IMG/VR virus record: IMGVR_UViG_3300040801_001279
Coordinates: 1 to 23,736 of that record
Source: a virus
Reading direction: 5' to 3' (one strand)
Length of the DNA: 23,736 nt
Position 1 is the stretch's first letter; every line of letters begins with the position of its first letter. This document shows positions 1 through 7,957 of this stretch, in pieces. A program made the translations under genes and the position numbers. The notes under the pieces were generated by a model. That model did not search any database. It was not told where the DNA came from and saw nothing but the letters and a program-made list of their open reading frames with translations.

Positions 1-554
1 AAATACTGTTTTATAAAACTAGCGGCGTCTTTTTTAGGTAGAACTGTGTAATCATCCGTAGAAACACCATGATATATAACATCTATATCTTTAGTTGAAT
101 CATGTACTAAGTAAGCATCCTTACCGAAGTCTGTGTAAGCAACCAGTTTATCTACATCTTTAATATTATTGTACCAAGAAGGTTTAAGCACGCTATCTAT
201 AGGATAGTACATCACTATTTTGAAAGGAGTAGTACGGTTCTGCCTAAGGTGGGCTATAAGTTCAGGTAAAAAATCCACTATGAAGGTATCTTGTAGTATA
301 AACATAACATCAAAAGGATGCTTTGCCGCAAAATGGCAAAACTTACGTCTGCCGTAAGGGTCTCCAGCTTGATAATCCATTGCTGGCCAGATATTGAAAG
401 GATACTGATGAGGAGTACCGTGGAAATTAATTCCAAAAATATCTATATCATACTTCCCACTTTTATAGAGATTTTCTATAATATTTCTCGCTACAGTACC
501 GAAGCCTGTAGCTACTGTGGGAGAATCTGCGTAAAACAAAATCTTTTTCTTCAT
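1..554 (-). CDS. Glycosyltransferase, GT4-like, N-terminal part (runs off left edge)
   Basis: Open frame from an ATG at 554 to the window edge with no stop, so the C-terminus is missing (about 184 residues present). The start MKKKILFYADSPTVATGFG resembles the first beta-strand and glycine-rich loop of GT-B glycosyltransferases. A YHGV motif follows near residue 164, typical of the domain linker in family 4 enzymes (the 'hG.d' motif). The donor-binding C-terminal domain lies outside the window. A ribosome binding site (AAGGAGT) sits just upstream, inside the end of the preceding nuclease gene; the gap is 5 bases, so the gene is the operon's next member. The family transfers a sugar from an activated nucleotide donor. 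In a phage the acceptor could be modified DNA, a virion protein or a host surface glycan; the window does not say which. Fold confidence is good, acceptor unknown. Confidence 0.75.
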   Translation of the reverse strand, partial: MKKKILFYADSPTVATGFGTVARNIIENLYKSGKYDIDIFGINFHGTPHQYPFNIWPAMDYQAGDPYGRRKFCHFAAKHPFDVMFILQDTFIVDFLPELIAHLRQNRTTPFKIVMYYPIDSVLKPSWYNNIKDVDKLVAYTDFGKDAYLVHDSTKDIDVIYHGVSTDDYTVLPKKDAASFIKQY

Positions 555-559
555 AATTC

Positions 560-1729
560 TTACTCCTTAGTCTTTAATTTTTTAGTGGCTAAAAAAGCAC
601 TGGTAAAACTTGTCTCACTAATCTCAGGAAGCATAGGGGATACTTTAGGGTTCTTATCCATATATTTCTTTAATTTTGTGGGGGATACGCTAGAGATATC
701 TACAAAATCTTCGTAGGGTATTATACTACTAAGCTTGCGTGCGTTATAAGTAGTACGAGCGTTCTGGCGTAATACCATCTCCTTACCCATCTCTTTAGAT
801 GCCACGGGTTTTTCTTGAACTTTTATCTTTTCAAGAATAACACTAGCGATCTCATGTTCTCTCATCTCTAATATTTTCTTAGACGCTCTTACGTCTTCCC
901 ATTCTTGCATCAGCGAATCATCGGTTAGAGAATTTACATCTAGAAAAGCGAATTCTTTTTTCTTACACATTTCTTGATATTTCTCACAAACGTTACTATG
1001 ATCACACCAAGCACATAAAAAGTTCAATGCCGGTTTAGCATCTTCTTTCTTTAGACTAGCCATCTCTTTATGTACTACAGTTAAATACTTTTCAAACTCT
1101 TCCATCTCTTCATCAGTGCGATAAGTGTATACTATTTCCCCTGTTCTTAACATGTCCAAACTAAGAATTATACGTTCATACTGAGGGTATAACTTTCTAG
1201 CTACTAAGTCATACATAGATAGCTGTATGTCTGATTTTAGTTTTCCACCATCAGGGATAGTTTTAGATGTTTTGTAATCCACGATAAGTAGGGTGTTAGG
1301 GTCTATCTCAATAGCTTTATCTATCGCGCCAATAAGCTCTACCCCATCTTTAGTTGTGAGAGTCTGGGTGCCCTCAAAACCAAACTTATCCTCTATACCC
1401 ACTATCTTACTACCTAAAGCAAAGTTATTTAACCTATAGGCAACTATCTCTTTACCAGTTAAATGGTCCTCATAGTCCTCAACACCTTCTCTAACTGACA
1501 TCTCGTCATAGTAGCTTAATAACTCTTTGATTTGTTTATCTGAAAACTTCTTTAAACCCTTCTCCTGCCAGAGGCGTCCAGCCTTTTCTAAAGTCTCATG
1601 ACAAGCTAAGCCTAAAGCAAACACGGGGTTGTGTAACTTCTCTAGCCTATCTACATAGGAAAACCAATAACGCTGCTTACATTGTAAAAAGCTATTGATT
1701 CTTGTGGCACTTAATTTTACTTTATTCAC
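560..1729 (-). CDS. PD-(D/E)XK nuclease, RecB/Cas4-like with Fe-S cysteines
   Basis: 389 residues. RecB-type nuclease motifs appear in order: H44 (LACHETLEKA), D137 (GAIDKAIE), D151-x-K153 in DYKTS, and Q169/Y173 (QLSMYD). One cysteine near the N-terminus (C17) and three near the C-terminus (C239, C242, C248) match the 4Fe-4S clamp of Cas4/AddB-type nucleases. Known family activity is metal-dependent DNA end processing; a role in phage recombination or DNA degradation is inferred from the RuvC and RecA neighbours. Start choice: a longer frame opens with TTG at 1744, but GGGAGG at 1737-1742 lies 7 bases before a GTG at 1729, and that GTG overlaps the upstream stop as GTGA. This is the classic coupled arrangement, so I choose GTG. 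The C-terminal 130 residues are helical, lysine-rich and not assigned. Confidence 0.85.
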   Translation of the reverse strand: MNKVKLSATRINSFLQCKQRYWFSYVDRLEKLHNPVFALGLACHETLEKAGRLWQEKGLKKFSDKQIKELLSYYDEMSVREGVEDYEDHLTGKEIVAYRLNNFALGSKIVGIEDKFGFEGTQTLTTKDGVELIGAIDKAIEIDPNTLLIVDYKTSKTIPDGGKLKSDIQLSMYDLVARKLYPQYERIILSLDMLRTGEIVYTYRTDEEMEEFEKYLTVVHKEMASLKKEDAKPALNFLCAWCDHSNVCEKYQEMCKKKEFAFLDVNSLTDDSLMQEWEDVRASKKILEMREHEIASVILEKIKVQEKPVASKEMGKEMVLRQNARTTYNARKLSSIIPYEDFVDISSVSPTKLKKYMDKNPKVSPMLPEISETSFTSAFLATKKLKTKE

Positions 1730-2244
1730 ACGTAATCCTCCCAATAAAGATAACCATACTCTTTATCAAATCTGTATTTATATTTCTTTAAAACTTCATC
1801 CGCAAAGTATAATAACTGAGCATGAGCATCTATTATATCATTATCTTTCTTAAAAGTCAACCCCTCAAGCTCAAGTATTTCACACATGAACTCGAATAAG
1901 GTCTTTTTAGTCTTAGTTTTAAAATAAGACTTGACAGTTGTATTAGCTACTATTACTGGGTCTATACCTAATACAGTCTGACAAGTATACTTTGATACCC
2001 CCGCAAACTCACTTAATATTTTTAAGGTGCTAATATTTTTACCTGCGAAGGTATCTTCTTGTACTATATGTTTAGGTTTATATTCCTGGAGTACTTCTGT
2101 AAGCTGTTTACTAAAATCCAGTAGACGTTCTGACCTATTTTTTGTGTCATTGGTCTTTATGACACCTTTAATAAAGTCTTTACCATTACCTGTCCAGCAC
2201 CATCCTGTACAAGAAGCTGACACGTCTAAGCTTAATATACTCAT
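1726..2244 (-). CDS. RuvC-like Holliday junction resolvase
   Basis: 172 residues, the usual RuvC length. The RNase H fold pattern is visible: D7 in the first strand (LSLDVSASCTGW), E63 in VQEDTFAGKN, and a C-terminal acidic pair in DNDIIDAHA (D136, D139). The threonine/lysine-rich helix between them fits the DNA-binding part. The family cuts four-way DNA junctions as a dimer; in a phage it would resolve recombination or replication intermediates before packaging. The ATG at 2244 overlaps the dnaJ stop by one base (TAATG), with AAAGGA upstream. The 3' end overlaps the next nuclease gene by 4 bases, suggesting the two are made together. Confidence 0.85.
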   Translation of the reverse strand: MSILSLDVSASCTGWCWTGNGKDFIKGVIKTNDTKNRSERLLDFSKQLTEVLQEYKPKHIVQEDTFAGKNISTLKILSEFAGVSKYTCQTVLGIDPVIVANTTVKSYFKTKTKKTLFEFMCEILELEGLTFKKDNDIIDAHAQLLYFADEVLKKYKYRFDKEYGYLYWEDYV

Positions 2245-3014
2245 TATAGTCCTTTTAAGGCGGCTAATTGCTCTTCTGACATATATTGTTTATTAGGTAT
2301 ACGTAAATCTAGCTTTACAAAAACATCTCCTGCAGGGCCGCCATTTGTTCCGGCGCCTCCTTTACCTTGAAAACGCAGTACAGTACCATTATTAGACCCA
2401 GGAGGAATAGTAAAGTCAAAGTCTCTAGACACATTAATCGTGCCATTAGTACAGGCAGTACAATGTTTCTTGGCCAAGAATCCACGTCCTCTGCAATTAT
2501 CACATGGGACATTGGTAGTCATGTGGACACCGTTGTAATTGGCTACTTTACTAACTACTCCCGCACCTTTACAAGTAGGACAAGTCTCTTTTATCTCAAC
2601 ACCGGTCCCCTCGCACTTAGTACATACATCTTGAAAAGTAATGCTTACATCTTTAGAAGTCTCGGCTATAACTTCGTAAAGAGATACAGATACCCTAATC
2701 TGTACGTCCTGGCCTTTTCTAGGAATATTTTGTCTATTACGGTTAGAGTGTCCACCACCAAAGTGCTGACTAAAGAAATCATTAACATCAAAGCCAAATC
2801 TATTAGGTCCTCCCATACCTTGACCATCATACGCTCTTCTCTTATGTGTATCAGATAATGTTTCGTAAGCAGTATTAATCTCCTTAAACTTAGCATCTTC
2901 ACCATTATTTTTATCTGGGTGATACTTTATCGCTAGTTTTCTATACGCTTTTTTAATCTCTTCTGGGGTAGCTGACTGCTCTACCCCTAAAATTTTATAA
3001 TAGTCTTTAGTCAT
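2244..3014 (-). CDS. dnaJ: DnaJ-like co-chaperone, C-terminally short
   Basis: 256 residues against about 375 for bacterial DnaJ. The J-domain is complete at 1-63 with HPD at 32-34 for DnaK stimulation. A Gly/Phe-rich stretch follows (about 64-90), then the cysteine-rich zinc domain with four CxxC pairs (131/134, 145/148, 171/174, 185/188). The last repeat is degenerate (CTACTNGT instead of CxxCxGxG). Only the first C-terminal substrate-binding region remains (to residue 256); the second and the dimerisation helix are absent. It would recruit host DnaK, as J-proteins do; use in replisome or virion assembly is inferred. The ATG has GGAG upstream and overlaps the preceding gene by 8 bases. No frame disruption is visible, so the short form looks natural and not like a broken gene. 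Confidence 0.9.
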   Translation of the reverse strand: MTKDYYKILGVEQSATPEEIKKAYRKLAIKYHPDKNNGEDAKFKEINTAYETLSDTHKRRAYDGQGMGGPNRFGFDVNDFFSQHFGGGHSNRNRQNIPRKGQDVQIRVSVSLYEVIAETSKDVSITFQDVCTKCEGTGVEIKETCPTCKGAGVVSKVANYNGVHMTTNVPCDNCRGRGFLAKKHCTACTNGTINVSRDFDFTIPPGSNNGTVLRFQGKGGAGTNGGPAGDVFVKLDLRIPNKQYMSEEQLAALKGL

Positions 3015-3363
3015 CTTCTACTCCAACCATTGTAACTATCTGACCATACATGACCACGTCATCTCCATCCAACTTGAAGTTTATAGGACAAAATAATTGG
3101 TTAGGTTCCATATCAGGATACTGGCGTGTAGCGAATAGGAGCTTAGTTACTATAGAGATGTTTACGTTACCTTCAGAGTAGATTTCGAACTCTGAGTCAT
3201 CCTCAGCAAAAAACTCACTATCTATATCACTAAATTTTCCCTTGTTTGGCATCTTGAACATATATCTATCTGAAGATACTGTAAAAGAAAACTGCTTTGC
3301 GGGTAATAGGGCCAATGTGGGTAGTCCCTGTAAAGTTTCTGTCAATTCTTCTTGCTTATTCAT
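3007..3363 (-). CDS. Hypothetical protein, 118 aa, acidic
   Basis: I do not recognise this protein. It is acidic, with a run of Asp/Glu around residues 45-62 ([17 protein letters not shown]) and a beta-strand-rich second half ending VGVEDD. There is no transmembrane segment, signal peptide or cysteine motif. An AAGGAG site lies about 9 bases before the ATG. A 23-base gap separates it from the ATP-grasp gene and it overlaps dnaJ by 8 bases, so it is part of the same transcript. Its place between replication and chaperone genes suggests an early accessory role, but nothing in the sequence defines it. Confidence 0.7.
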   Translation of the reverse strand: MNKQEELTETLQGLPTLALLPAKQFSFTVSSDRYMFKMPNKGKFSDIDSEFFAEDDSEFEIYSEGNVNISIVTKLLFATRQYPDMEPNQLFCPINFKLDGDDVVMYGQIVTMVGVEDD

Positions 3364-3386
3364 TTGTAAATACTCCTTCGTTTAAT

Positions 3387-4751
3387 TTAAGACTGGCTAA
3401 TTATAGAGGGAACTTTTGCTTTCCGTAACATATCCGCTATATGACTAGACATGCCTACGTTCCCATGAATTACTATACCAAATCCTGGTTCTATATTTTC
3501 AATAATCGATCTAAGACTTCCTAGACCTGATACAACATTAAAATCGATCTTATCTTTAAACTCTCCAGGTACAATGACTCTACCAAAGCTAGTCACAGCG
3601 CCTGTGTGTAGTTGTAATATCCAAACTTTATTTCCGTCATGTGCCCACTCAAATCTGACTGGGCCTAATACTTTAGCTATACTATTATACAAAGTAAGTA
3701 CACTATTTCTAATATTTCTAGGAAGGGGTATAGGGCTCTCTTCAGCCTGCATAAAATTATCGCCAAAACCTAGTACACCTTCTACAGTAATATTCTCTCC
3801 ATCGCTTAGTAATGCTCCAGAGTAATGGGCAGGAACCTCGTTCTGCCCTAAGCAAGAAGCCAGTACTTTACCTGTAGGGTCATCTTTATCCATAAGTTCA
3901 TAAGGATTTTCCCAAACTCTAGCAGTAGTGTATTTACCAGGTACTTGTACATTTGGACATGTACGTACCCACTCATTAGAGCTTCCAGTAGGTTCTCCAA
4001 AACTAAAGGGAGATAGGTTAGGATTACGAGGATACACAGTGGTACGAGGAACAGGAAATCCTAGAGTATCTGCCATTAGTAAACCATAAGCTTTATCTCC
4101 GATAAGTCTACTGAAATCTGTGGGCCAAGATAAATGGTGAGGTACTTTAACAAAAGGTACTTTTTCTATCTCCCACACTATAGTATGGTGGTTAGAATAA
4201 CCCCTCCGAGTAGGGTGAATACTAAATTCAAGTCTAGTCTCCTTGGAGTACTTATCAATACCTGGATCAAACCCATAAACTATTTGTAGTAGTTCGGAAG
4301 CAAATCCTTTAGGAAAAGTAGCTACCTGCTCAGTAGAAGTTTCTACAAATCTAGGTACTACTCCGGGGGCAAACTCTACCATGTCGTTCTGCAGTACTCC
4401 CGACACTCCTCCGTCATTTACGTCTATAGTCTCATTAACTATGGTGTATAAACCCTGACTAGCTAGTCTAGCTAATTCACTCATAGCAAAAGTTAAGCCT
4501 TTAATCCCATAAATAAACTCATTACTTCTAGGTTGGTCGGGCAAAAAACTCCTAATATTAATTGACTGCTCTCCACTTGCCTCAAATAATGCGGTCAAGT
4601 AGTCTAAAGGAGTGTTTTTAATAGTATCTGGGGTATACCCTGAAATTCTCTGGTACCTAACTTGTAGGTTTGGGTCAAAGCTTACGAACTGTGCTACGTT
4701 ATGTTCTTCCGCTAATTTATTCAATACTTCGTCTTTGTAAAATCCTTTCAC
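3387..4751 (-). CDS. PEP synthase/PPDK-like ATP-grasp protein with C-terminal phosphohistidine domain
   Basis: 454 residues. The central and C-terminal parts resemble the ATP-binding half of pyruvate phosphate dikinase, PEP synthase and rifampin phosphotransferase. RSFLPDQPRSNEF (around 67) recalls the RSS...ED phosphate loop; VPAHYSGALL and VEGVLGFGDNFM (about 310-335) recall the strand pair ending in a glycine-rich turn; and FEWAHDGNKVWILQLHTGA (around 370) recalls the family's 'DIEWA..g.iyiLQ' motif. The protein ends with a short mobile-domain sequence, GMSSHIADMLRKAKVPSI, equivalent to the TSH-containing phosphohistidine loop, with H437 as candidate acceptor. No PEP/pyruvate TIM-barrel is present. 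The start is GTG, one base overlapping the upstream TAG, with a full AAGGAGG 6 bases away. The substrate is unknown; a phosphotransfer role is inferred. Confidence 0.6.
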   Translation of the reverse strand: MKGFYKDEVLNKLAEEHNVAQFVSFDPNLQVRYQRISGYTPDTIKNTPLDYLTALFEASGEQSINIRSFLPDQPRSNEFIYGIKGLTFAMSELARLASQGLYTIVNETIDVNDGGVSGVLQNDMVEFAPGVVPRFVETSTEQVATFPKGFASELLQIVYGFDPGIDKYSKETRLEFSIHPTRRGYSNHHTIVWEIEKVPFVKVPHHLSWPTDFSRLIGDKAYGLLMADTLGFPVPRTTVYPRNPNLSPFSFGEPTGSSNEWVRTCPNVQVPGKYTTARVWENPYELMDKDDPTGKVLASCLGQNEVPAHYSGALLSDGENITVEGVLGFGDNFMQAEESPIPLPRNIRNSVLTLYNSIAKVLGPVRFEWAHDGNKVWILQLHTGAVTSFGRVIVPGEFKDKIDFNVVSGLGSLRSIIENIEPGFGIVIHGNVGMSSHIADMLRKAKVPSIISQS

Positions 4752-5071
4752 TAATAGCCTCCTTGTAAAACTACAAAGTTATCTATGCCTACACTAGTCC
4801 AATATGCTTTGGTCATTCCTTGGCAGTATTTGCATTTTGAGTCATAAGAGGTTTCTGCTATATGCCCCTGAACTTTTATCCAAGTACCATTAGGCAATTC
4901 AGCTAGTTGGTCCGCTAAAGCTCCCCAGGCATCTATTTTTATATACTGAAACTCTTCTCTAATAGGTACAGCAAGCTTACATTTCCAACTTGTGTACCCA
5001 TTGTACTCATCTACTTGCTTGTAAGATATTTTACCTACAAGTTTAACAAAATTCTCACCTAACAAATTCAT
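4751..5071 (-). CDS. OB-fold, SSB-like protein
   Basis: 106 residues. The layout suits a single-stranded DNA-binding OB fold: NFVKLVGKISYKQVD at the start (strand 1), KCKLAVPIREE (strand 2), YIKIDAWGALADQLAEL (strand 3 and helix), GTWIKVQGHIAETSY (strand 4) and a final strand. The middle part matches the 'v.fWgk.Ae...yl.KGs.v.v.Gri' logic of bacterial SSB. CKYC at about 80-83 is an unusual cysteine pair in the loop. There is no acidic SSB tail. It overlaps the primase gene by 17 bases and abuts the helicase-primase pair, which supports a replication role. Only a weak AGG precedes the ATG, so translation is probably coupled to the primase. It could also be a recombination-type OB protein. Confidence 0.6.
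   Translation of the reverse strand: MNLLGENFVKLVGKISYKQVDEYNGYTSWKCKLAVPIREEFQYIKIDAWGALADQLAELPNGTWIKVQGHIAETSYDSKCKYCQGMTKAYWTSVGIDNFVVLQGGY
4758..4764 (-). promoter_or_regulatory. Strong ribosome binding site deciding a GTG start
   Basis: AAGGAGG on the minus strand lies 6 bases before the GTG at 4751 that starts the PEP-synthase-like gene. This supports GTG over later ATG codons. It is one of the strongest Shine-Dalgarno sequences in the operon, suggesting the ATP-grasp protein is well expressed compared with its SSB-like neighbour. Confidence 0.75.
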
Positions 5072-6107
5072 TTAGATACCTATAAGCTTGTTCCATTGTT
5101 AATTCTGCTGGGCCATCATCGTCTTTTTTGACATCTTCCCTAGCAATTTTTACAATAGTTGTTTTTATACCTTCTTTACCTAAATATTCCTTAGCTAAAT
5201 CGGCGCCTGTTCTTCCTGCTTCGTCCGCATCAAACATCACTACAACACCGTGTAACGCGTAAGTCTTTAATAACTTCATTTGTCCTTCAGTTATGAAAGA
5301 ACCGATAGCCGCTACTACATTGTATATACCGTAATCGTATAAGCGCCAAACGGATTTAAATCCCTCAACAACGATTATAGGGAACGACTCTGCGTATAGT
5401 TTAGCATTGTTTAAGTTGTAGAGTACAGTATCCTTTAGAAAGCCTTTTGTTATAATATATTTATAATCAGAATCTGGAGGATTACGTCTTACATCTTTGA
5501 GAGAATAGGCCTGAAGTTCACCATTAGCATCACGTATAGGAATTATATCACGTAAAATATTAAACTTGTCTGTTAACCCACCCGCTACTTCAAAGTAATC
5601 TAACGTTTCATTAGAAAAATGGTCCTCTAGTATAAAGCTCTGAGACCTTAAAGGTCTATAAGATCTAAGGTGGTCCTCATTTACATACGCAGGTTTTACC
5701 GGTGTAGCGTACTCTTTTATAAAGGAGTCTCTGCTACTAGAGAACTTTCTAGCCGCCATATAGCTAGCGTTAACTACATTATCCCCTACCAATTTTTTTA
5801 GGTGCTCTAATGCTCCAATGAAGTCTACTTTAAGCACTCCCTTAATTAGACCTATTAGGTCATAGCCGTGTTCTTCGTGGCACTTATGAGTGAAGCATAC
5901 CCAAGTACGTTTTTCTTTATTTAGTCTAAAAGCACTTTTATTATCTCCACCATGCACGATACAGGTACAGCGTATTTCTCTAGAATTTTCATTAGTAACC
6001 TTAAAGCCTAAAGAGTATATAAGACTATGTAAATCTACACTTTCTTTAAGAGCATTAATATCTAAAGACTTATAAGGTGCCGTCAGCTTCTGCGAATGTT
6101 GTGTCAT
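5055..6107 (-). CDS. DNA primase, CHC2 zinc finger plus Toprim
   Basis: 350 residues. The N-terminal zinc finger reads C49-x2-H52 ... C71 ... C76 (CIVHGGDNKSAF, VCFTHKC) as in CHC2 primases. The Toprim part has E248 in IVVEGFKSVWRL and the D293-x-D295 pair in MFDADEAGRTGADL, the metal-binding residues for RNA primer synthesis. There is no C-terminal helicase domain as in T7 gp4; the helicase is the gene immediately upstream, with which it overlaps by 38 bases. It should synthesise lagging-strand primers at the fork. The ATG at 6107 has an AGGACAGG stretch upstream. It is shorter than bacterial DnaG (about 580), lacking the DnaB-interacting C-terminal domain, as is common in phages. Confidence 0.9.
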   Translation of the reverse strand: MTQHSQKLTAPYKSLDINALKESVDLHSLIYSLGFKVTNENSREIRCTCIVHGGDNKSAFRLNKEKRTWVCFTHKCHEEHGYDLIGLIKGVLKVDFIGALEHLKKLVGDNVVNASYMAARKFSSSRDSFIKEYATPVKPAYVNEDHLRSYRPLRSQSFILEDHFSNETLDYFEVAGGLTDKFNILRDIIPIRDANGELQAYSLKDVRRNPPDSDYKYIITKGFLKDTVLYNLNNAKLYAESFPIIVVEGFKSVWRLYDYGIYNVVAAIGSFITEGQMKLLKTYALHGVVVMFDADEAGRTGADLAKEYLGKEGIKTTIVKIAREDVKKDDDGPAELTMEQAYRYLNEFVR

Positions 6108-7533
6108 TATTTGCCTGTCCTACTTCAATTTTTACATCCTCTAAGTAGTCGAATTGTTCTACTTGAGCCTCTTGCTCAACTTCCTTAATAGTAAGAGTTG
6201 TCTTATAGAACTTGAATCCTATACCTGCTTCTCCAGTACCACCACCACGTCTAGAATCTTTAATACTTAAACCATAATGCCCATTGTAATCTAAGTCCCA
6301 CCCTTCTTCTTCAGCAGTTTTAAGATTACGTAAACCCCAGAAAGCTACTATATCTCCGTACCGTGCTATTCTATCAGAGTCCGCTACATCACCTGACCTA
6401 TTAAGCTGTACAGCTGTAAGGAACGGTATATCTAACTGACCGGAGAGGTCTTTAAGTTTAGTAGTAACATCTCCAAGTATCTGATGTTCTTTTCTACCCT
6501 CCACAATACTAGAGGCTTCAGGTTCCTTTATATAATCAAAAATAGCTAACTTAATATCTTCTTTGAATTTATATTTCTTGTACAAAGCGGATATTTTCTC
6601 TACATTATAGCCCGGAAGATAGTGGTGAAATAACTTACTTTTCTTTAAGTACTTAGCGGCATCGCTAATCTTTTGATGTACTATAGGGTCTTTCTTAAAT
6701 CCACCATGTTTAATAGTGCGTTCCTTTACACCGCTAATAATTGAGAGTACTCTATCTCGCCATTCCTTAAAAGTCATCTCAGTATCTAAATACAGCACGG
6801 GATACGCATTATTAACGGCAACATGTGCAGCTATATTAGTTAAAAAAGTAGATTTTCCCATCTTCTTACGTGCGGCTACAATCATTAAAGTTCCAGGTAT
6901 TAGCCCATCTATTACTTTATCTAGTATAGGAAAACCTGTAGAAAGACCTATAACCTCAACTTTTTTATCTTCTATGCTTAAAATATACTCATCTAGCCCA
7001 TCAGCTATGTGCTTAGGTTCAGATATTGCTTCGCTATTTATAGATAAAGAAAGCATGTCTGACTGTACGATATTAATAAGGTCGTCACTGGATTTAGCTT
7101 CTATAGATTTTGCGTTACTCTTGACTGTGGAAACATGTCCCTCAAGTTTTTGGTGTAACTTATACTTAGTACTATCATCTACTAACTTCTTTAGATGTAT
7201 TTCTAAGTTATCTAGAGATAAAGGTACATTTAGTATAGCATCAATAAAGGCATCTGTACATAAATCTTCACAACACAAGTCGGAGGCGGCCTTAGAAAGG
7301 GTCATCTTATCAAAAGATCTATACCCAGATCTATGTAGTAAACTTAGCATAGCGTAAAAGGCTTTAGACTCTGGTGCTAAAAAATCTGTCTCGTTAGTCT
7401 TAGCTAATACAGAAAAGAAAGCATCTTCATTCTTTGACATAATTGCCAAAACGCTTCGTTCATTATGTGGATCACAAAAATCTACGGATGCTGGATTTAT
7501 ATTAGCTAGATTTACGTTGTTGGTATAATTCAT
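6070..7533 (-). CDS. Replicative DNA helicase, DnaB-like
   Basis: 487 residues. The N-terminal part has the DnaB helical-domain look (NERSVLAIMSKNEDAFF, FLAPESKAFYAML). The RecA-like motor domain starts near 195 (GLSTGFPILDKVIDGLIPG). Walker A is AARKKMGKST (K227), followed by YLDTEMT (E252), the Walker B strand LAIFDY (D333), TAVQLNRSG (Q376) and a basic C-terminal stretch SIKDSRRGGGTGEAGIG near 423-439. It acts as a hexamer unwinding ahead of the fork, 5'-3' on the lagging strand by family precedent. AGGAG precedes the ATG by 5 bases. It overlaps the upstream small protein by 32 bases and the primase by 38, consistent with stoichiometric, coupled production. No separate loader of DnaC type is visible nearby. 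Confidence 0.9.
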   Translation of the reverse strand: MNYTNNVNLANINPASVDFCDPHNERSVLAIMSKNEDAFFSVLAKTNETDFLAPESKAFYAMLSLLHRSGYRSFDKMTLSKAASDLCCEDLCTDAFIDAILNVPLSLDNLEIHLKKLVDDSTKYKLHQKLEGHVSTVKSNAKSIEAKSSDDLINIVQSDMLSLSINSEAISEPKHIADGLDEYILSIEDKKVEVIGLSTGFPILDKVIDGLIPGTLMIVAARKKMGKSTFLTNIAAHVAVNNAYPVLYLDTEMTFKEWRDRVLSIISGVKERTIKHGGFKKDPIVHQKISDAAKYLKKSKLFHHYLPGYNVEKISALYKKYKFKEDIKLAIFDYIKEPEASSIVEGRKEHQILGDVTTKLKDLSGQLDIPFLTAVQLNRSGDVADSDRIARYGDIVAFWGLRNLKTAEEEGWDLDYNGHYGLSIKDSRRGGGTGEAGIGFKFYKTTLTIKEVEQEAQVEQFDYLEDVKIEVGQANNDTTFAEADGTL

Positions 7534-7957
7534 TTTCTCTCCTAGTTAATTCTCTTTTGAAAGAAGCTGTTAACTCTGAAATAGTTTTATCCATACCATC
7601 CAACAAGTAAAGCTCATCCTGTAAAACCTCTATCTCTAACTGTATAGCATTTAATGTAGGATCTGTCAATAGTAAACTCATCCTAGCGTCTTTTTTAGTT
7701 TTAAACTCTTTAATTATGGCGGGTGTAATCAAATGAAATAGAGTAGACTCAATTAATCGTTCTTTTTGAGAGAGTAATACCTGTTTTTCATTACATTTAT
7801 TTTTAAAATATATGTTATATTGAGATAAAGCAATTATACATTGTGCTATATATTCTCCAGTAGTCTGACCTAAAGTTCTAACGTCATACTCAAAAACTTG
7901 ACTAACAAAACTTTCTATAGGTTGTGCTTTATTTACTAGTAGTAATCCTGGTTCCAT
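7502..7957 (-). CDS. Helical protein, possible UvsY-like recombination mediator
   Basis: 151 residues, predominantly helical. After a 30-residue lead it has an Arg/Gln-rich helix, a lysine-rich central stretch (KEFKTKKDARMSLLLTDP, about 85-102), and a long C-terminal coiled-coil-like helix ending in RRENELYQQRKSS. Size, the central basic segment leading into 'LLTDPTLN', and a terminal basic helix resemble the layout of T4 UvsY, the RecA-family mediator. The resemblance is of pattern only and I cannot confirm homology. Position between the nuclease/RecA cluster and the helicase fits either a RecA mediator or a helicase-loading factor. The ATG overlaps the upstream stop (TAATG), with GAGG seven bases before it. 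Confidence 0.55.
   Translation of the reverse strand: MEPGLLLVNKAQPIESFVSQVFEYDVRTLGQTTGEYIAQCIIALSQYNIYFKNKCNEKQVLLSQKERLIESTLFHLITPAIIKEFKTKKDARMSLLLTDPTLNAIQLEIEVLQDELYLLDGMDKTISELTASFKRELTRRENELYQQRKSS

Noticed and set aside
318-716. Plus-strand open frames (for example 318-716, 2367-2858, 6716-7357, 12062-12433, 19536-19841)
   Set aside because: Each lies opposite a well-supported minus-strand gene, lacks a convincing ribosome binding site and shows no recognisable protein pattern.
1730-1744. TTG start at 1744 for the RecB/Cas4-like gene
   Set aside because: It would place the GGGAGG ribosome binding site inside the coding region; the GTG at 1729 has correct spacing and a coupled overlap.
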